Source: Gnetum montanum
Lineage: Eukaryota > Streptophyta > Gnetopsida > Gnetales > Gnetaceae
DNA length: 64,000 nucleotides
Assembly: GCA_015680685.1 (NCBI GenBank)
Contig: MNCI01010136.1
Span: 62,370-126,369, forward strand
Reading direction: 5' to 3'
Numbering within the stretch: position 1 is the stretch's first letter; every line of letters starts with the position of its first letter. The translations under genes were made by a program, and so were the position numbers. Below are positions 33,981 to 44,995 of the stretch, piece after piece. A model generated the notes under the pieces. That model did no database searches. It was not told where the DNA came from and was given only the letters and a program-made list of their open reading frames with translations.

Positions 33981-34860
33981 AATAACGAATAGTGAGAGTC
34001 CCCAACACTTAATCATACAAGTCACAAATGTAAACGTGTGTCTAGATCAATCCATGGATGGAACATTATAAGTATCCTATCCTCTTACCAAATTTAGGCA
34101 AGTGTAAGACGTATGGTTTAACTCTAAATGAGGTATATGATTGAATGATGTTATATGACTCTTACGATACTGATATGAAACATAATGAATGATGTATGAA
34201 TTTTATTAACTAAGAACACTGTAATAGTAAAGTTATCTTAACCTAACAATGATAAGTATTCATTCCTAATTTGCCAAACACATCCTAAACTAACAATGAG
34301 GCTTTAGCCTAGTGGTAAGACACTTGATTTAAAAGCTTTAGGTCATGGGTTCGATTCTAGTAGACAATGTTGGGTTATATAAAGTTATATCTTAGGATGT
34401 ATCTATGTTTTACTTATTTCAGCTGCCAACACCCACCACCCCCGCCTCACCCCACCCCCCAACAAAACATACCCTAGACTAATATAACCATTACTGGAAT
34501 TACCAACTAACTAGCTACTAAGTGTATCAAGCTTAGTCACTATTGGGTTATCAAATGAATTATTAGTACATTCCAAATCAGTTGTACTTATTCTACCAAT
34601 TAACTAATAAATATTAAAAAATAAATGACATAGAAATATAAATTGTAAAATAAAGATGTTGTACAAATATTAATCATCACACTACATACATTCACAACTA
34701 ACTCTAACTTTATGAAAGCAAAGTGTGACCAAAGATGAAATTTTCCATGATGATGAACTTGTATTTATAAGCATGACCATAGCCCACTACATTGCATCTA
34801 CAACATCATATATTGAGCTTCAATATTTCATGTAGCAATCAATCCTTAAAAACTTGATTT
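33981..34860 (-). repeat. Second minus-strand LTR fragment (F2), tandem to F
   Basis: Parallel to F: TTTTATTAACTAAGAACACT at 34202 equals 18807; the TATAAATA counterpart (minus strand) is near 34760-34770. It carries a SINE insertion at 34293-34464. Two LTR copies side by side without an internal region suggest LTR-LTR recombination or a tandem LTR product. Confidence 0.5.
34293..34464 (+). mobile_element. SINE with tRNA-like RNA polymerase III promoter
   Basis: Box A-like TAGCCTAGTGG at 34305-34315 and box B-like GGTTCGATTCT at 34348-34358 are spaced as in tRNA genes. The 3' end is C-rich (CACCCACCACCCCCGCCTCA) rather than poly-A. Flanks AAACACATCCTAAACTA (34276-34292) and AAACATACCCTAGACTA (34465-34481) agree at 14 of 17 positions, so they are target duplications. 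The paralogous sequence near 18882-18898 lacks the insert. No cloverleaf: tRNA-like head only. I did not match it to a named plant SINE family. Confidence 0.75.
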
Positions 34861-36085
34861 ATCATCTATTAACTAACTTTCTTACTAGCGGTAAACTTCA
34901 AGACACCTTAAACTAGCTTTAAAAATGCATTACAAAACTTCCTTAACCATTTTATATAATTAAACTAGATATTCTTTTGCACTTATCATTTAATAATGTT
35001 TTATTCTAATGTCTCATCATCACTAATACCCAATCTATATTAAACAAAATTCGTGCAAACATTTTTGAAGGATAATATAGTTCACATTATATTCCCTTGT
35101 ATACTACCACTTCTAAAATAATTTTTCATTTTATTTTTTATCATAATTTGATTCATTTTAGTACATCTCTTAGTATAGTTGCTAATAATAATTTTAAATT
35201 CATAAGTGGGAAAATCACTAGCTTTTATAACTAACTTCATATTCATTAATTTTTTTTTCTTTTACTACTAGCAACCCAATAGTCTAGCCAAGTCCATGAA
35301 TAAGACTCTTATCTATCTTTTGAAATCCATGGCCAATAGCACTTAACAAAATTAGTATACATAATTGTCTAATGCTCTTGTATATCAAGCTCAAGATCCT
35401 ATCACTACAAGCAATCTTTCAAACTTAGCTCTTTGTAGAAGTTCATGATCAACTTTGATGTGTTAAATGGACATCTTTGGGAGATTAACACTTCCAAGCC
35501 CAACAAAAGATCTAGATTTATGTGCAAGGTTTGTAAAAACAACATCATCATCTTCCTAAATAAATTATGATTGCCCATGACATGTTAGTCTCTATGCCAT
35601 GTTTGATGTTCATTTTTACAATGTACACTTTGCTGGAATTTCTCATGATTCATACAATGTAATCCTCAACTAAGTGTCTTTATTTAATCACCTCTTTCTC
35701 AATTATCTCATTTCTTTATGAGTTGTTCTATAAATGGTTTCCTTGTTTCCTTATTTTTTATCTTCCAACTCAAGTTTTGTTTCCTCACATTAAAGTCTCA
35801 CTACCAATGAATAGAATTTAGGTCTATTAACAATCACTTCCACAACTTGCAAATTCCTTATTTTTTTTCAGTAATGCTCAAACCAAACATCTTTTAAGTT
35901 CTTCATTAGGAAGATTTTTGCTTCCTAATAACTCACAAATAATTTGAGTTCATTTTCCCTAGGAAACTAGCAAGTTTCTATCCTACTTTTATTTTCATGG
36001 TACTCAACTTGGTCTAGAGATAGATCTTTGCATTATTAATTTTTCCAAATATCATGTTTAGATGTTCAACATTGAGAACACATTG
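34861..36085. other. Unassigned AT-rich spacer
   Basis: No open frame, LTR, terminal repeat or protein remnant I can name on either strand. It ends at CATTG, the putative left target site of A1. Confidence 0.5.
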
Positions 36086-37021
36086 TGATGAGACGCGATA
36101 TCGCATGCACCACGATATCGCATCGTCCCCTACAATATCGCGGTCCACTGCCAAATCTATAAATAAGAGGCGGCACTCCCCTTATTTCCCATCCTAGGCT
36201 TAAAGTAGGGAAACTCTAGTAGTTTGATCACTCTAGAGATAGAATATTTTCCATGTGCCCGCAGTAGGAGTCCCCAAGTGAACGAATCTTTATTCGAGCA
36301 GCTTTGTACTTGAACGCAAGTTGTGTACAACAATAAAGACAAGCTTTGTGGATAAACCTCGTAGTGCATGGAATAGGATTTATTACCTGTTATTTATTAC
36401 ATGTTATTTATTACCTGCAGTAGCGTGGCATGAGTACAACTTAATTATGAGCATTGATGAATGTGTACGGCTAATCAAGGAATCGGCTGCTCATCGCGAT
36501 TAGTCTCTCTCACCCTTGTCTCCTAGAATGCAGGATGAGTACGACTTGATTACGAGCATCTACGGATGTGTATGGCTAGTCAAGGAATCGGCTGCTCATC
36601 ACGTTTAGGCTAGTTAAGTGCCTCAGTACGACAACTTCGAGCACGTGCGTTATGTGTGGTGATCCCAGTAACGATTAGCATTTGGTAGCCATAGTTGTAT
36701 AGTTCATGGTGTGTACGGTAAGTGGGAACGGATGCTGATGCCAGTTAATTTAGACTCAGTCCTTGGTTAAAGTTAGTTAGCTTTCTCAACCTTCACCTCG
36801 ATAGCATAGGAGAAAAACCATAAAAGACCATAAAAATCATATACCTCGGACTTACTTCACCATACACCGTGACAACTACAAGTAAGTCTAGGAAGACAAC
36901 GAATGATTAACCCCAAGTGTTCCATGGGGTGCATAGGCATTTAGTCTGCGGAGTTCGACCGGATCGTGCGTGCTACGCTCGTTTCATATGGTTGAGTGTA
37001 GGGGTACCTTGCCACTCATCA
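36086..37021 (+). repeat. 5' LTR of A1
   Basis: TGATGAGACGCG...GCCACTCATCA, 936 bp. GCGATATCGC at 36095-36104 with two more units to 36131; TATAAATA 36158-36165; CAATAAAGAC near 36330. An internal near-duplicate (GAGCATnnANGnATGTGTACGGCTA type) occurs at 36445-36475 and 36555-36580, unique to this copy. Confidence 0.85.
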
Positions 37022-37022
37022 T

Positions 37023-37040
37023 TGGTGCCGTTGCCGGGGA
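37023..37040 (+). other. Primer binding site, tRNA-Asp type (A1)
   Basis: TGGTGCCGTTGCCGGGGA differs at one base from the complement of the plant tRNA-Asp(GTC) 3' end. It is the best preserved primer site in the window and identifies the primer for all related copies. Confidence 0.85.
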
Positions 37041-37162
37041 CTAAGTGTTCATGCGCTGAATAGAACATAAGGGATATCACTCATATCGTTGTGAGCCTTC
37101 ACGAACCTTCGGGTTAATCAAGTTAAAAATTTATATAACGGTAAAATAGCACACCGATAAAA

Positions 37163-40100
37163 ATGCCTTCTTCTCATAAGAGCAACTCACCACCTAAGGA
37201 CCACACACGAGACAGTCGGCAACATAAAACACATAACCAAAATCAGCCAAGTCCTAAATAATATAAGATGACATATACTCATCTCGATGAGTATATTCCT
37301 AATTTTACTTTTATTCTCCATCAGGACGAACAGCTGCGATGGAGAGATTTGCAAGGTAACATTGTGTTACCCCCAGATCGATCAATCTCTCACATGCTTT
37401 TCCGTGCCTTGGCACAGATAGGCATGACTAAACTATTTGCTAAATACATTGCAGAAGATTTTGATATGAGGGATTATTATCCCACAGATGCCCAACGTAT
37501 GAGAGACTTACGGTAGGAGAGTCAACATGCACTGTTGAAGGGCAAGGTCCTGCACATCCTTAGCGAAATAGGAGATGAGGAACCCCTTATCACAGGTTCT
37601 TTAACAAATGATGTTCCCCCTCCTAACGATGGTGAGGAGGTTGGGTATCAGAATCTACGATCAATGATACATAACCATGGTTCTAATGCCCGTGAACACC
37701 AACTGTTCACAGAGGGAACAACCACTTATGCTAAGGACGAGCACTTAGATCGTCACCACGATCGAGGCCATAGCAGCTGAAGAGAAGGCAAGAAACATCA
37801 TTATGGCGATGATTCCACTTCTTCTTCTCCTTCATCCCATCACTCATCCTCTCCTTCCACATCTGGGCACAGCCACCATGAACATAAGGATGAGGATAAA
37901 AGTAAGGAAGACAAAAGACCTCAACAGGAAAGTCGAGAGAAAGGACAAGGGCAAGGACGTAGGAAGAGTAGGGAACAATGCAGACATCATAAGTATCATT
38001 AAAGAGATGATCATGACGAGCCCCTACTCACAACCCGAAGTATGCTTGACATAACGGAGGCAGTTAGGATTCCCACAAGGCATTTGAAAGATAGTCAGAT
38101 TAAATGATTACACATGAACAATATCCCATGATTTGAAGGGGGATACAATGTTGATCCGCAAAATCATTTACAGGCTTTCCACGATGCCTGTGCCTTGTAG
38201 AATATAGAAAATGAGTGGAAAAAGCTTAAGTTGTTTCCAAGGACACTCACTTAAGAAGCAGAGAGCTGGTACCGATCCTTAGAACTGAAAACCATCAAGA
38301 GGTGGAGTACGATGCTAGAACTGTTCAACAATAAGTATCAGACGTACTCCAGAGTGTCTAATTTGCGTAAGCAGATCCAAGGCTGGAAGCAAGGTACATA
38401 TGAACCCTTGGATGCTGTCATGGCCCACTACTACACATTGCTACATTGTTGCCTGGGCCATGGGTACGCTCAACAGGATCAACTTTGTCACATCATGGAT
38501 GGGCTAAGGCACAAAACTAGAAGAATCCTTGGGACTTATGCCGAAGGACGATTATCAAAACTTAGAGCCCATGAAGGGCATAGCTTGTTGGAGCAAGTAG
38601 CAAACAAAGAAGGTGAGCTATGAAAAAGGGAAAGTGCGAAAGAATACAATTGCGATCCCTCCCTTCGAAAGAAGGGAGTGAAATTTTGTGATGAAGAGGA
38701 TGAGTCACCAATCGAAGAGTTGGTGAACCGAAAAACCTTGCCGATCCAAAAATTAACAACCGAAATAGCAGCTAAGGTAGATGACGTATGGAGTTCCTTA
38801 GACTCTAAAATTGAAACTGTCTTAAAAATTGTAGAAGAGTTTAAGGTAGAACAAAGTAGTGACAAAGGTAAGAAAAAGTGAAGAGATTTAGGCCCTGCAC
38901 ATAATAAGGGTGAGGGAAAAATCACTAACTCTGATGTGGCTGTGGACTCTGACATAGTTGATGATGGTGGATGTGAGGTCTACTACTATGATCATCCTAA
39001 GGGATGTTGCCCAGTTATCTTACATCTGCAGGAGTATGGGGTGTATGCGCTTAATCCAAGACTCAACCAACAGCAAACACCCCGAAGGTTACCTTATCCA
39101 CAAGGTAACCCAAGACAGTTCCACCAACCACTAACGTATTATCCAAGTGGAACTCCACCATAGCCTATCGGACAGCATCAGCAGTGGCAATACCCACAAT
39201 CATGGGAGATGTCATCACTAAAACATCAGTACCCTTACCGGCAGCCTGATCCATATGGTTATTATGTGCAGCAGCCGATTTCTCTAAGTGACTCTATGAG
39301 TCACTCAACCCCCAACTGTCACTACCAAGTTTGGGAGTACTTCAAAAGGACTCCTTCTCCTCCAAGAGACTTTCCATACCCACACCATCCTCCTAATCCA
39401 TCTGCACCTCTTCCACCACAAGTAGTTCCCATAACACCTCCTACTCCAACAATGCAAGGGGAACTTCCTCCTCAACCGCAGAAATGTCACACTGTGAGAG
39501 CTGTAAATATCCAACCTACTATTGGTTTTGACAACTGTAAAAAGAGAAGACCCTACTTCAGAACCAAAAGCCCAGACAAACTCTCGCAACAATAAGCGGT
39601 TGCGCCTATGTACACTCCTCCACCATCTAACACTTCGGAGCACCCTTCCGTCCAAAATCAGAGCTTAACGCATATGGTTATGTTAACGCATACCGTAACT
39701 AACTGGATCAGGGTAGGCCACCTTCCTAGAAAACTAACTGACCCTGAGAGTCTCTTAATCTATTTACAGATCGTCGAGAACAAACCACATAGGGCTCTTC
39801 TTAACTTAGGTTCCAGAGTCAACTTAATTTCACAAGAGATGTATCACACCTAGAACCTGCCCTAACTTAAGAAGAGCAACATTCACCTAGAGCTGGTAGC
39901 CCAGTCCATCACCATTCCCTTGGGATTGGTAGAGGACATCATCCCCATTGTGTGTGATTGGTCTTACCCAGCTGATTTTCTGGTGATTGAAGTGAACAAC
40001 AACGAAGGGGACTTCCCAATTATAATGGGAAGGGCATGGCTAACTACAGTAGACGCATGCCTTAGGATCCACGATCTTTCCTTGGAAATTTCTAAGATAA

Positions 40101-40498
40101 ACATATGTGGAAAGATCGAGAAGAGGAAAGTTCCATGCATCACATACAGTGATTCATCGAGTGATGACATGGAGGAAATGTCTCCATGTAATAAGTGTGC
40201 TCTTGAAACTTTAAAACAACGATGCCTGTATGTAGCAACCACACAACCAGTAGTAGACACCCCATGGTTGATAGCTACTAGAAGGAGCAGAAAAATATGC
40301 ATGGAACGAACTAAGGAAAAACATGCCAACAATAAAAGCATATATACATTGGAACATGAGCGTCGCCAACTTCCACCGCTTAATCTAAGATCATCAATTA
40401 GGAGAAGTTGGGCACTTCTTAGAAATTCAAACAGGTGCTCATTATTTCGGATCTCTCCCTTTCCACTCAGTCATGGGGGAGATGGCCACCTATGCTAA
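37163..40498 (+). pseudogene. Gag-protease polyprotein in a single frame (A1)
   Basis: From ATG 37163 all conserved blocks lie in one frame to TAA 40496-40498 (1112 codons) with about 13 nonsense codons and no frameshift. Blocks: leader HLDEYIPNFTFILHQDEQLR and GNIVLPPDR (37283-37380); Ser/His/Lys-rich low-complexity (37740-38000); capsid-like NNIP...GGYNVDPQNHLQAF, then MLELFNNKYQTYSRVSNLRK and GHGYAQQDQL...IMDGLRH (38113-38580); helical linker (38690-38880); knuckle CEVYYYDHPKGCCPVILH (38970-39025); Pro-rich tail (39040-39600). In the protease, active-site DSG is read as NLGSRVNLIS (39785-39830), then LVEDIIPIVCDWSYPADFLV and FPIIMGRAWL (39923-40040). It ends SHGGDGHLC across the pol deletion. 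Confidence 0.8.
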
Positions 40499-42418
40499 TC
40501 ATATGGGGCCCTCAGTTCTTTTTCGATTTTTGTTTTACATGTTTTTATTTTACAATGTTTTTGTCTTGCATATTTTTGTTTTACAAATTTCTTTAACTTT
40601 TCTAGTTTTTGTTTTACATCATCATTATACTTTTCCAATTTTTTTGTGTGTGTGTGTGTGTGTGATCCACCCTGTAAGTTTGTCCCATAATAAGTGTTCG
40701 GACTGATGGTATGAACTTGTTTCATATTGATTGCTAATGTTTGGTTTTTACCTTTAAGTCACAATGCTGATACTAACGTATGTTTCTTTTGATATGGTAG
40801 GCAATGAGATCACTTCATCCAGCCATCCACCAATTTCTATGATCTCTCTCGGCTTGGAAATGTACAGCCCCCTTCTAATAAGAACTTTAACGAATTGGTG
40901 ACTGGGTATTTCTCAAACTAAGGAAGGACTCAAGGATTGAAAAGGGTGTGACTTCAAGGGAACTTGATGCTTTTGTGTTGGTCATTCTCTTGGGTGCTTG
41001 GATGTTTTCTTCTTGAGTTTTCTTCTTGTTCTGATGTTACCCAATTATCGGAAGCTCAAACAATAAAAATAATCAAGTCTTTGCATGGTGTGGTTCTCAT
41101 GCATAAAAACACAAAACAAAAGAGAGAGAGAGAAAAAAAAAGAGTGAAAAAGTGAGAATTCAAAGCACACCCCTTAGATGAATAAACTTAGGCTACAAGA
41201 ACTGGTTATGGAACCAAAAGTGTTCCCTCTAACTAAGGCCCTTCTCACTTCCCATTCTTTCCTTTGTTTCGTCAGAATGGTGGTGGCTCTTGGAGGCTGC
41301 ATTCTTGTTACCCAAGTGGATGGTTTAGCCAAATGCATTGATGTGAAGTCACTGGATGTGGTTGGTTTGAGGCCAAAGTTGGAATGAGACTCGCCAAGTC
41401 ACATTAATCATGCAATACACAAGAGGCTATACACCACCTTGTTCTTGAGATTCTATTCCATCCCCTTCTCTCCATTATTCACCTCATTGCCGGTTGTATC
41501 ATTAGTGTATATATTTTGGTTGATGCATTATTTTCTTTTTGGTAAATTCTTGTGGTTAATACTTTCACTCTTGTTCCAACTGACATTCCCGGAGCCTATG
41601 GACTCTTTGAATGTCGGTTTGTCAGGGCATTCAGGGCATCAGCCTGCTTTGGAAAGGACCCACTGACATTCCTATTTGGAGCATTAGTTAAATTATTTTC
41701 CCTAACATTTTTGCAATTAATTTTATTTTGTTCATTTCCATATTGACATCCATTTCACTGATGTTTTCAGTTGTCCCTTTTTATCTATCTTTCTTACTCC
41801 TTTCCTTTCTCCATTCTAACGCTACCGAAGGTTTGCGATTAATCATGGGGGTACGGGCCCGCTTTTTTTCAATTTTCTCCTAGCCCCAAAATTTTTGATT
41901 TTCTTCCTAACCCCTACACCTTCGATAGTCATCATTAATATATTCCCAGATCCATATAAGCCATACCACAACCTAGCCAATGGACCTACACCAAAGCAAG
42001 GTATTAATTACATGATGATTCATTTACCCTTGCTAATATAAGACTATGTTATGTGTGTAGATGGCGATCACACAAACAACAAATTGGATCTGGAGCAAAC
42101 ACTTGGAATAGAGAAGCACTAAAGCAGCTATGCAAGGAGCAAGATCGATGGCGCACGTATGGATGGACGACAAAGGCACAATCTTGGCATTGGCAACAGC
42201 AACACTTCTTTCTCTCTCTCTCTCCCTCTTAGTTGCCAACTAAGGCCTAATGTCATTATAATAAGGTGTTCACCCTTGTTGTCATGAACACCAGTTTTGT
42301 CAAGTCGTGTAATAATGATCTGTTCACATGTCATCCCATTAGTTCTATTCTCCTCAATAATTCTATACCTTCCCAATATTATTGTAAGGAACTCAAGGAT
42401 GAGTTTTCATTCAGTCAT
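40499..42418 (+). other. Conserved 3' non-coding module of A1
   Basis: Shared blocks in order: GGTGTGACTTCAAGGGAACT (40945-40964), TTGCATGGTGTGGTTCTCAT (41083-41102), AAAGCACACCCCTTAGA (41161-41177), CTAACTAAGGCCCTTCTCAC (41229-41248), GACCCACTGACATTCCTATT (41657-41676). A GT microsatellite lies at 40646-40664 and a second G-rich CATGGGGGTACGGGCC at 41845-41860. No gene seen. Confidence 0.6.
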
Positions 42419-42425
42419 GGGGGTA
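42419..42425 (+). other. Polypurine tract (A1)
   Basis: CAGTCATGGGGGTA immediately before the 3' LTR start at 42426. Confidence 0.75.
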
Positions 42426-42598
42426 TGATGAGATGCGATATCTCATGCACCACGATATCGCGTATGCAATATCGTGTCATCCCCTGCGATATCGCGTACG
42501 CGATATCACGGTCCGTCGCCAAATCTATAAATAAGAGGCAGCACTCCCCTTATTTTCCATCCTAGGCTTAAAGTAGGGAAACTCTGGTAGTTTGATCA
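42426..42598 (+). repeat. 3' LTR of A1, truncated
   Basis: TGATGAGATGCGATATCTCA onward with four to five GATATC-type units to 42509 and TATAAATA at 42526-42533. Identity to the 5' LTR ends at about 42598 (GTAGTTTGATCA), and unrelated AT-rich DNA follows. Confidence 0.8.
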
Positions 42599-43188
42599 AA
42601 AGTTATTTTCCCATCATATTCAAATCAAAGGCTAGAATCCTCCTCCTACGTAATCCATTGTGAATTCATAAACAAAACAATAATTGTAACATTTTTAATT
42701 CACTTTAAATAGTGCACAATTTAGATGAATGAGTACCTTAGTCTCCTTCATTAAAAGTAAATCATCATGGACTATATTCAGGCATATATTTTGAAATTAT
42801 GATACAATTATAGCTTTAGTACTTTCTAAGCATGCAACATCTTCCAAATTTTTTTTAGCACTAGAGAACTAAGAATAAAGATGATTTGAGAAAAAAAAAG
42901 TAAAAATAAATACTAAAAAACCAACTATTATAATTTTTTGCTTTGCTTTGAATATAGTCTATTTCTAACAAGGAGGATCCAAGCATCATTAATAGTAATG
43001 TGTTTTATAATCCATTTTGTTGAAAGAGAAATATCATATAATAATTATTAATGCTAAGCCCTTTTCATACTCATATCATAAGTATCACAAACATTTTGGC
43101 AAAATCTTCATGGTTTTGATTTTCAAACCATAGAAATAAACATATATTTTGATCAATTTTATCACAAGAGATTCTGTAGAAACCCAAT
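42599..43188. other. Unassigned AT-rich spacer
   Basis: About 590 bp with no open frame or repeat feature I recognise. It may be pre-existing sequence into which G inserted (G begins at 43189). Confidence 0.5.
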
Positions 43189-43956
43189 TAATGAAACCTA
43201 ATATGTCAATTAGCTAAGCCATGTGGATATGATAAAGCATCATTTTGTTAGGTGTATGAGATATTGTAGATGCAATATCATAGATACTATGTCACATCTA
43301 CATTGTAGCATCCCCGTTGATGCATCTCAGTTGGTTGCTCCATTGTAGATGCTATATTACATTTGTTACATCATCAACAGAGATGCATCAATGCATTCTC
43401 ATCGATGCATCTAAATGAGTTAATGTATCCCCTTTAACGCAGTGTCTATATTTTCCTATAAATATGCAAGTACCCACCGTGTATTTAGCACCACTTGGTC
43501 AATAGTGTAGCTGAACTCCTATAGTTTTATTCTATAATCTTAGGAAATACTCAGTGAGTACCCACAGTGTGGATTTAAGTTAACTGTATAGCATCTTATT
43601 CGAGTGCCACTGTATTTGGACATATTACATAAACAACAATAAGATTATGATTGATTCATATTCATTGCAACACCTTGACTTAGACTAGATTTAATTTTAA
43701 TGCAATTTACTCTTGATGTACTTAGTTAATATTTACATTTCCATGCATGATCAGTTATGAGCGTAATCACATATTCACATGTTAATCTTAGTAGTGTTAT
43801 TTCTTTCTTTGCCTAGTAGCATAACACTTGGAAATCCTAGCAATGAGTACATGAGTTCAGGATGTGTATGACAAGCTAGGAACAAACACTCATTGTCCTT
43901 AAGATAGTTTTAGATTTAATTTTATAATTACTTAGATTAAATAATTAATTTCTATG
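43189..43956 (+). repeat. 5' LTR of element G, first part
   Basis: TAATGAAACCTAATATG start (TGATG mutated), matching the 3' copy at 60165. The U3 is rich in GATATT/GATGCATC/CATCTAC palindromes (43258-43440); TATAAATA 43457-43464; the AATAAG signal is decayed (near 43638). Element D interrupts it after CTATG (43952-43956). Confidence 0.75.
43952..43956. repeat. Target-site duplication CTATG (left) of element D
   Basis: Exact match to 51998-52002 on the other side of D. Confidence 0.9.
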
Positions 43957-44859
43957 TGATGAGAGTGGTTACTCTAGTGGTTTATTCTAATAATTAGAGT
44001 GGAAATTTCTCTAAAATTAGAGTGGTAGTTTCTCTAAAATTAGAGTGGTAGTTTCTCTAATTATTAGAGTAGTTGCTCCCAAGCCTATGTACGTAGTTTA
44101 TGCACTCACAATTTAGAGGAAGAAGTCTTGGAAGGAAGTCTTTCAAGGGAAGTCTTGGAGGAAGTCTTAGAAAGAAGTCTTTCAAGGGAAGTCTTTTAGG
44201 AGTCAAGTTAGAGTATTTTCCAAGCGCCCGTAGCAGGAGGTCTAAGTCTGGATGGATCTTTATTTGAGCATTGTGTACCTGAGCACACCTTGTGTACGGC
44301 AATAAAGACAGGCTCTTAGATTCATCCTTGCAGCACTTGAGCTTTGTTTTCTTACTTATTTCCTTTCTTTTATTTTCTTCTACATTTATTTTATTTTATT
44401 ATTTTATTTTATTTTATGCACTTTACATTTCTGTTATTAGCACACACAGTATAATCACTTCGAGCATGCGTGTAACACTTGGTAACCCAGTAATGATTAG
44501 CATTTGTTAATCCCAATAGTTTTGTGCTGGTTCAGGATGTGTACAGCAAGTGAGAATGGATACTGGTGTTAGGATTAGTTTAAAGCCTAGTTAAGTTAAA
44601 TTAGTCACTTAGTTATCTCTCTCTCTCCTCCCTTATTAGTAGTAGGACATAAAAACATAAAATCTATAAAAATCATATGCCTCAAACTTACTTAATCATA
44701 CAATCATGACATACAAGTAAGTTTGGGAAGACAATAATCAACCAACCTGTCCTTGTTCCACAAAGGCACATAGGCACTTAGTCCTTGGAATTTAACCGAA
44801 TCGTGCATGAAATGCTTGTATTCGTATGGTTGAGTGTAGGGGTACCTCACCACTCATCA
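43957..44859 (+). repeat. 5' LTR of element D
   Basis: TGATGAGAGTGG...CACTCATCA. The U3 carries a 23-bp tandem array with CTCTAAAATTAGAG palindromes (44009-44022, 44032-44045) plus CTCTAATTATTAGAG (44055-44069), in place of GATATC units. The transcribed part begins with repeats of GGAAGTCTT (44122-44208). AATAAAGAC is at 44301. Confidence 0.9.
44122..44212 (+). repeat. GGAAGTCTT tandem repeats in D LTR
   Basis: AAGTCTT occurs about seven times with variable spacers (GGAAGTCTTTCAAGG). The 3' LTR has fewer copies (51262-51345). A related GAGTCTTTTAG series is in the I LTR (54648-54700). Position is just after the TATA region, so it would lie in the 5' leader of the RNA. Confidence 0.8.
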
Positions 44860-44860
44860 T

Positions 44861-44878
44861 TGGCACTGTTGCCGTGGA
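44861..44878 (+). other. Primer binding site, tRNA-Asp type (D)
   Basis: TGGCACTGTTGCCGTGGA, one base after the LTR; three differences from the tRNA-Asp complement. Confidence 0.75.
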
Positions 44879-44995
44879 CTTAGTTGTTTGTGAGCTAACT
44901 AGAACATAAGAAATCATTCACATCATTCGAACAAACCCTCAAGGTTGGTTGAGGAAATAATAAACAAGAGTACATTGCACACTGAATAGAAAAAT

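Larger units (their letters stand above)
36086..42598 (+). mobile_element. Element A1: Gag-protease-only LTR retrotransposon
   Basis: 5' LTR 36086-37021, primer site 37023-37040, one Gag-PR frame 37163-40498, 3' non-coding module 40499-42418, polypurine tract, and a 3' LTR cut after 173 bp (42426-42598). RT, RNase H and integrase are missing, with the deletion junction identical to that of A0. It has no aORF. The preserved single frame suggests it was mobilised in trans fairly recently compared with E. Confidence 0.85.

Noticed and set aside
34298-34370. A functional tRNA gene
   Set aside because: Box A and box B are present but no cloverleaf closes, and target duplications show a SINE insertion.
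35270-36070. Possible minus-strand pol remnant
   Set aside because: Fragments such as LNMIFGKINNAKIYL are suggestive but too short and broken to assign.
39305-39655. 116-codon minus-strand ORF
   Set aside because: Shadow of the A1 proline-rich gag tail.
44122-44212. GGAAGTCTT repeats as a CRISPR-like array
   Set aside because: Repeat and spacing lengths vary and it lies within an LTR leader; it is a simple tandem repeat.
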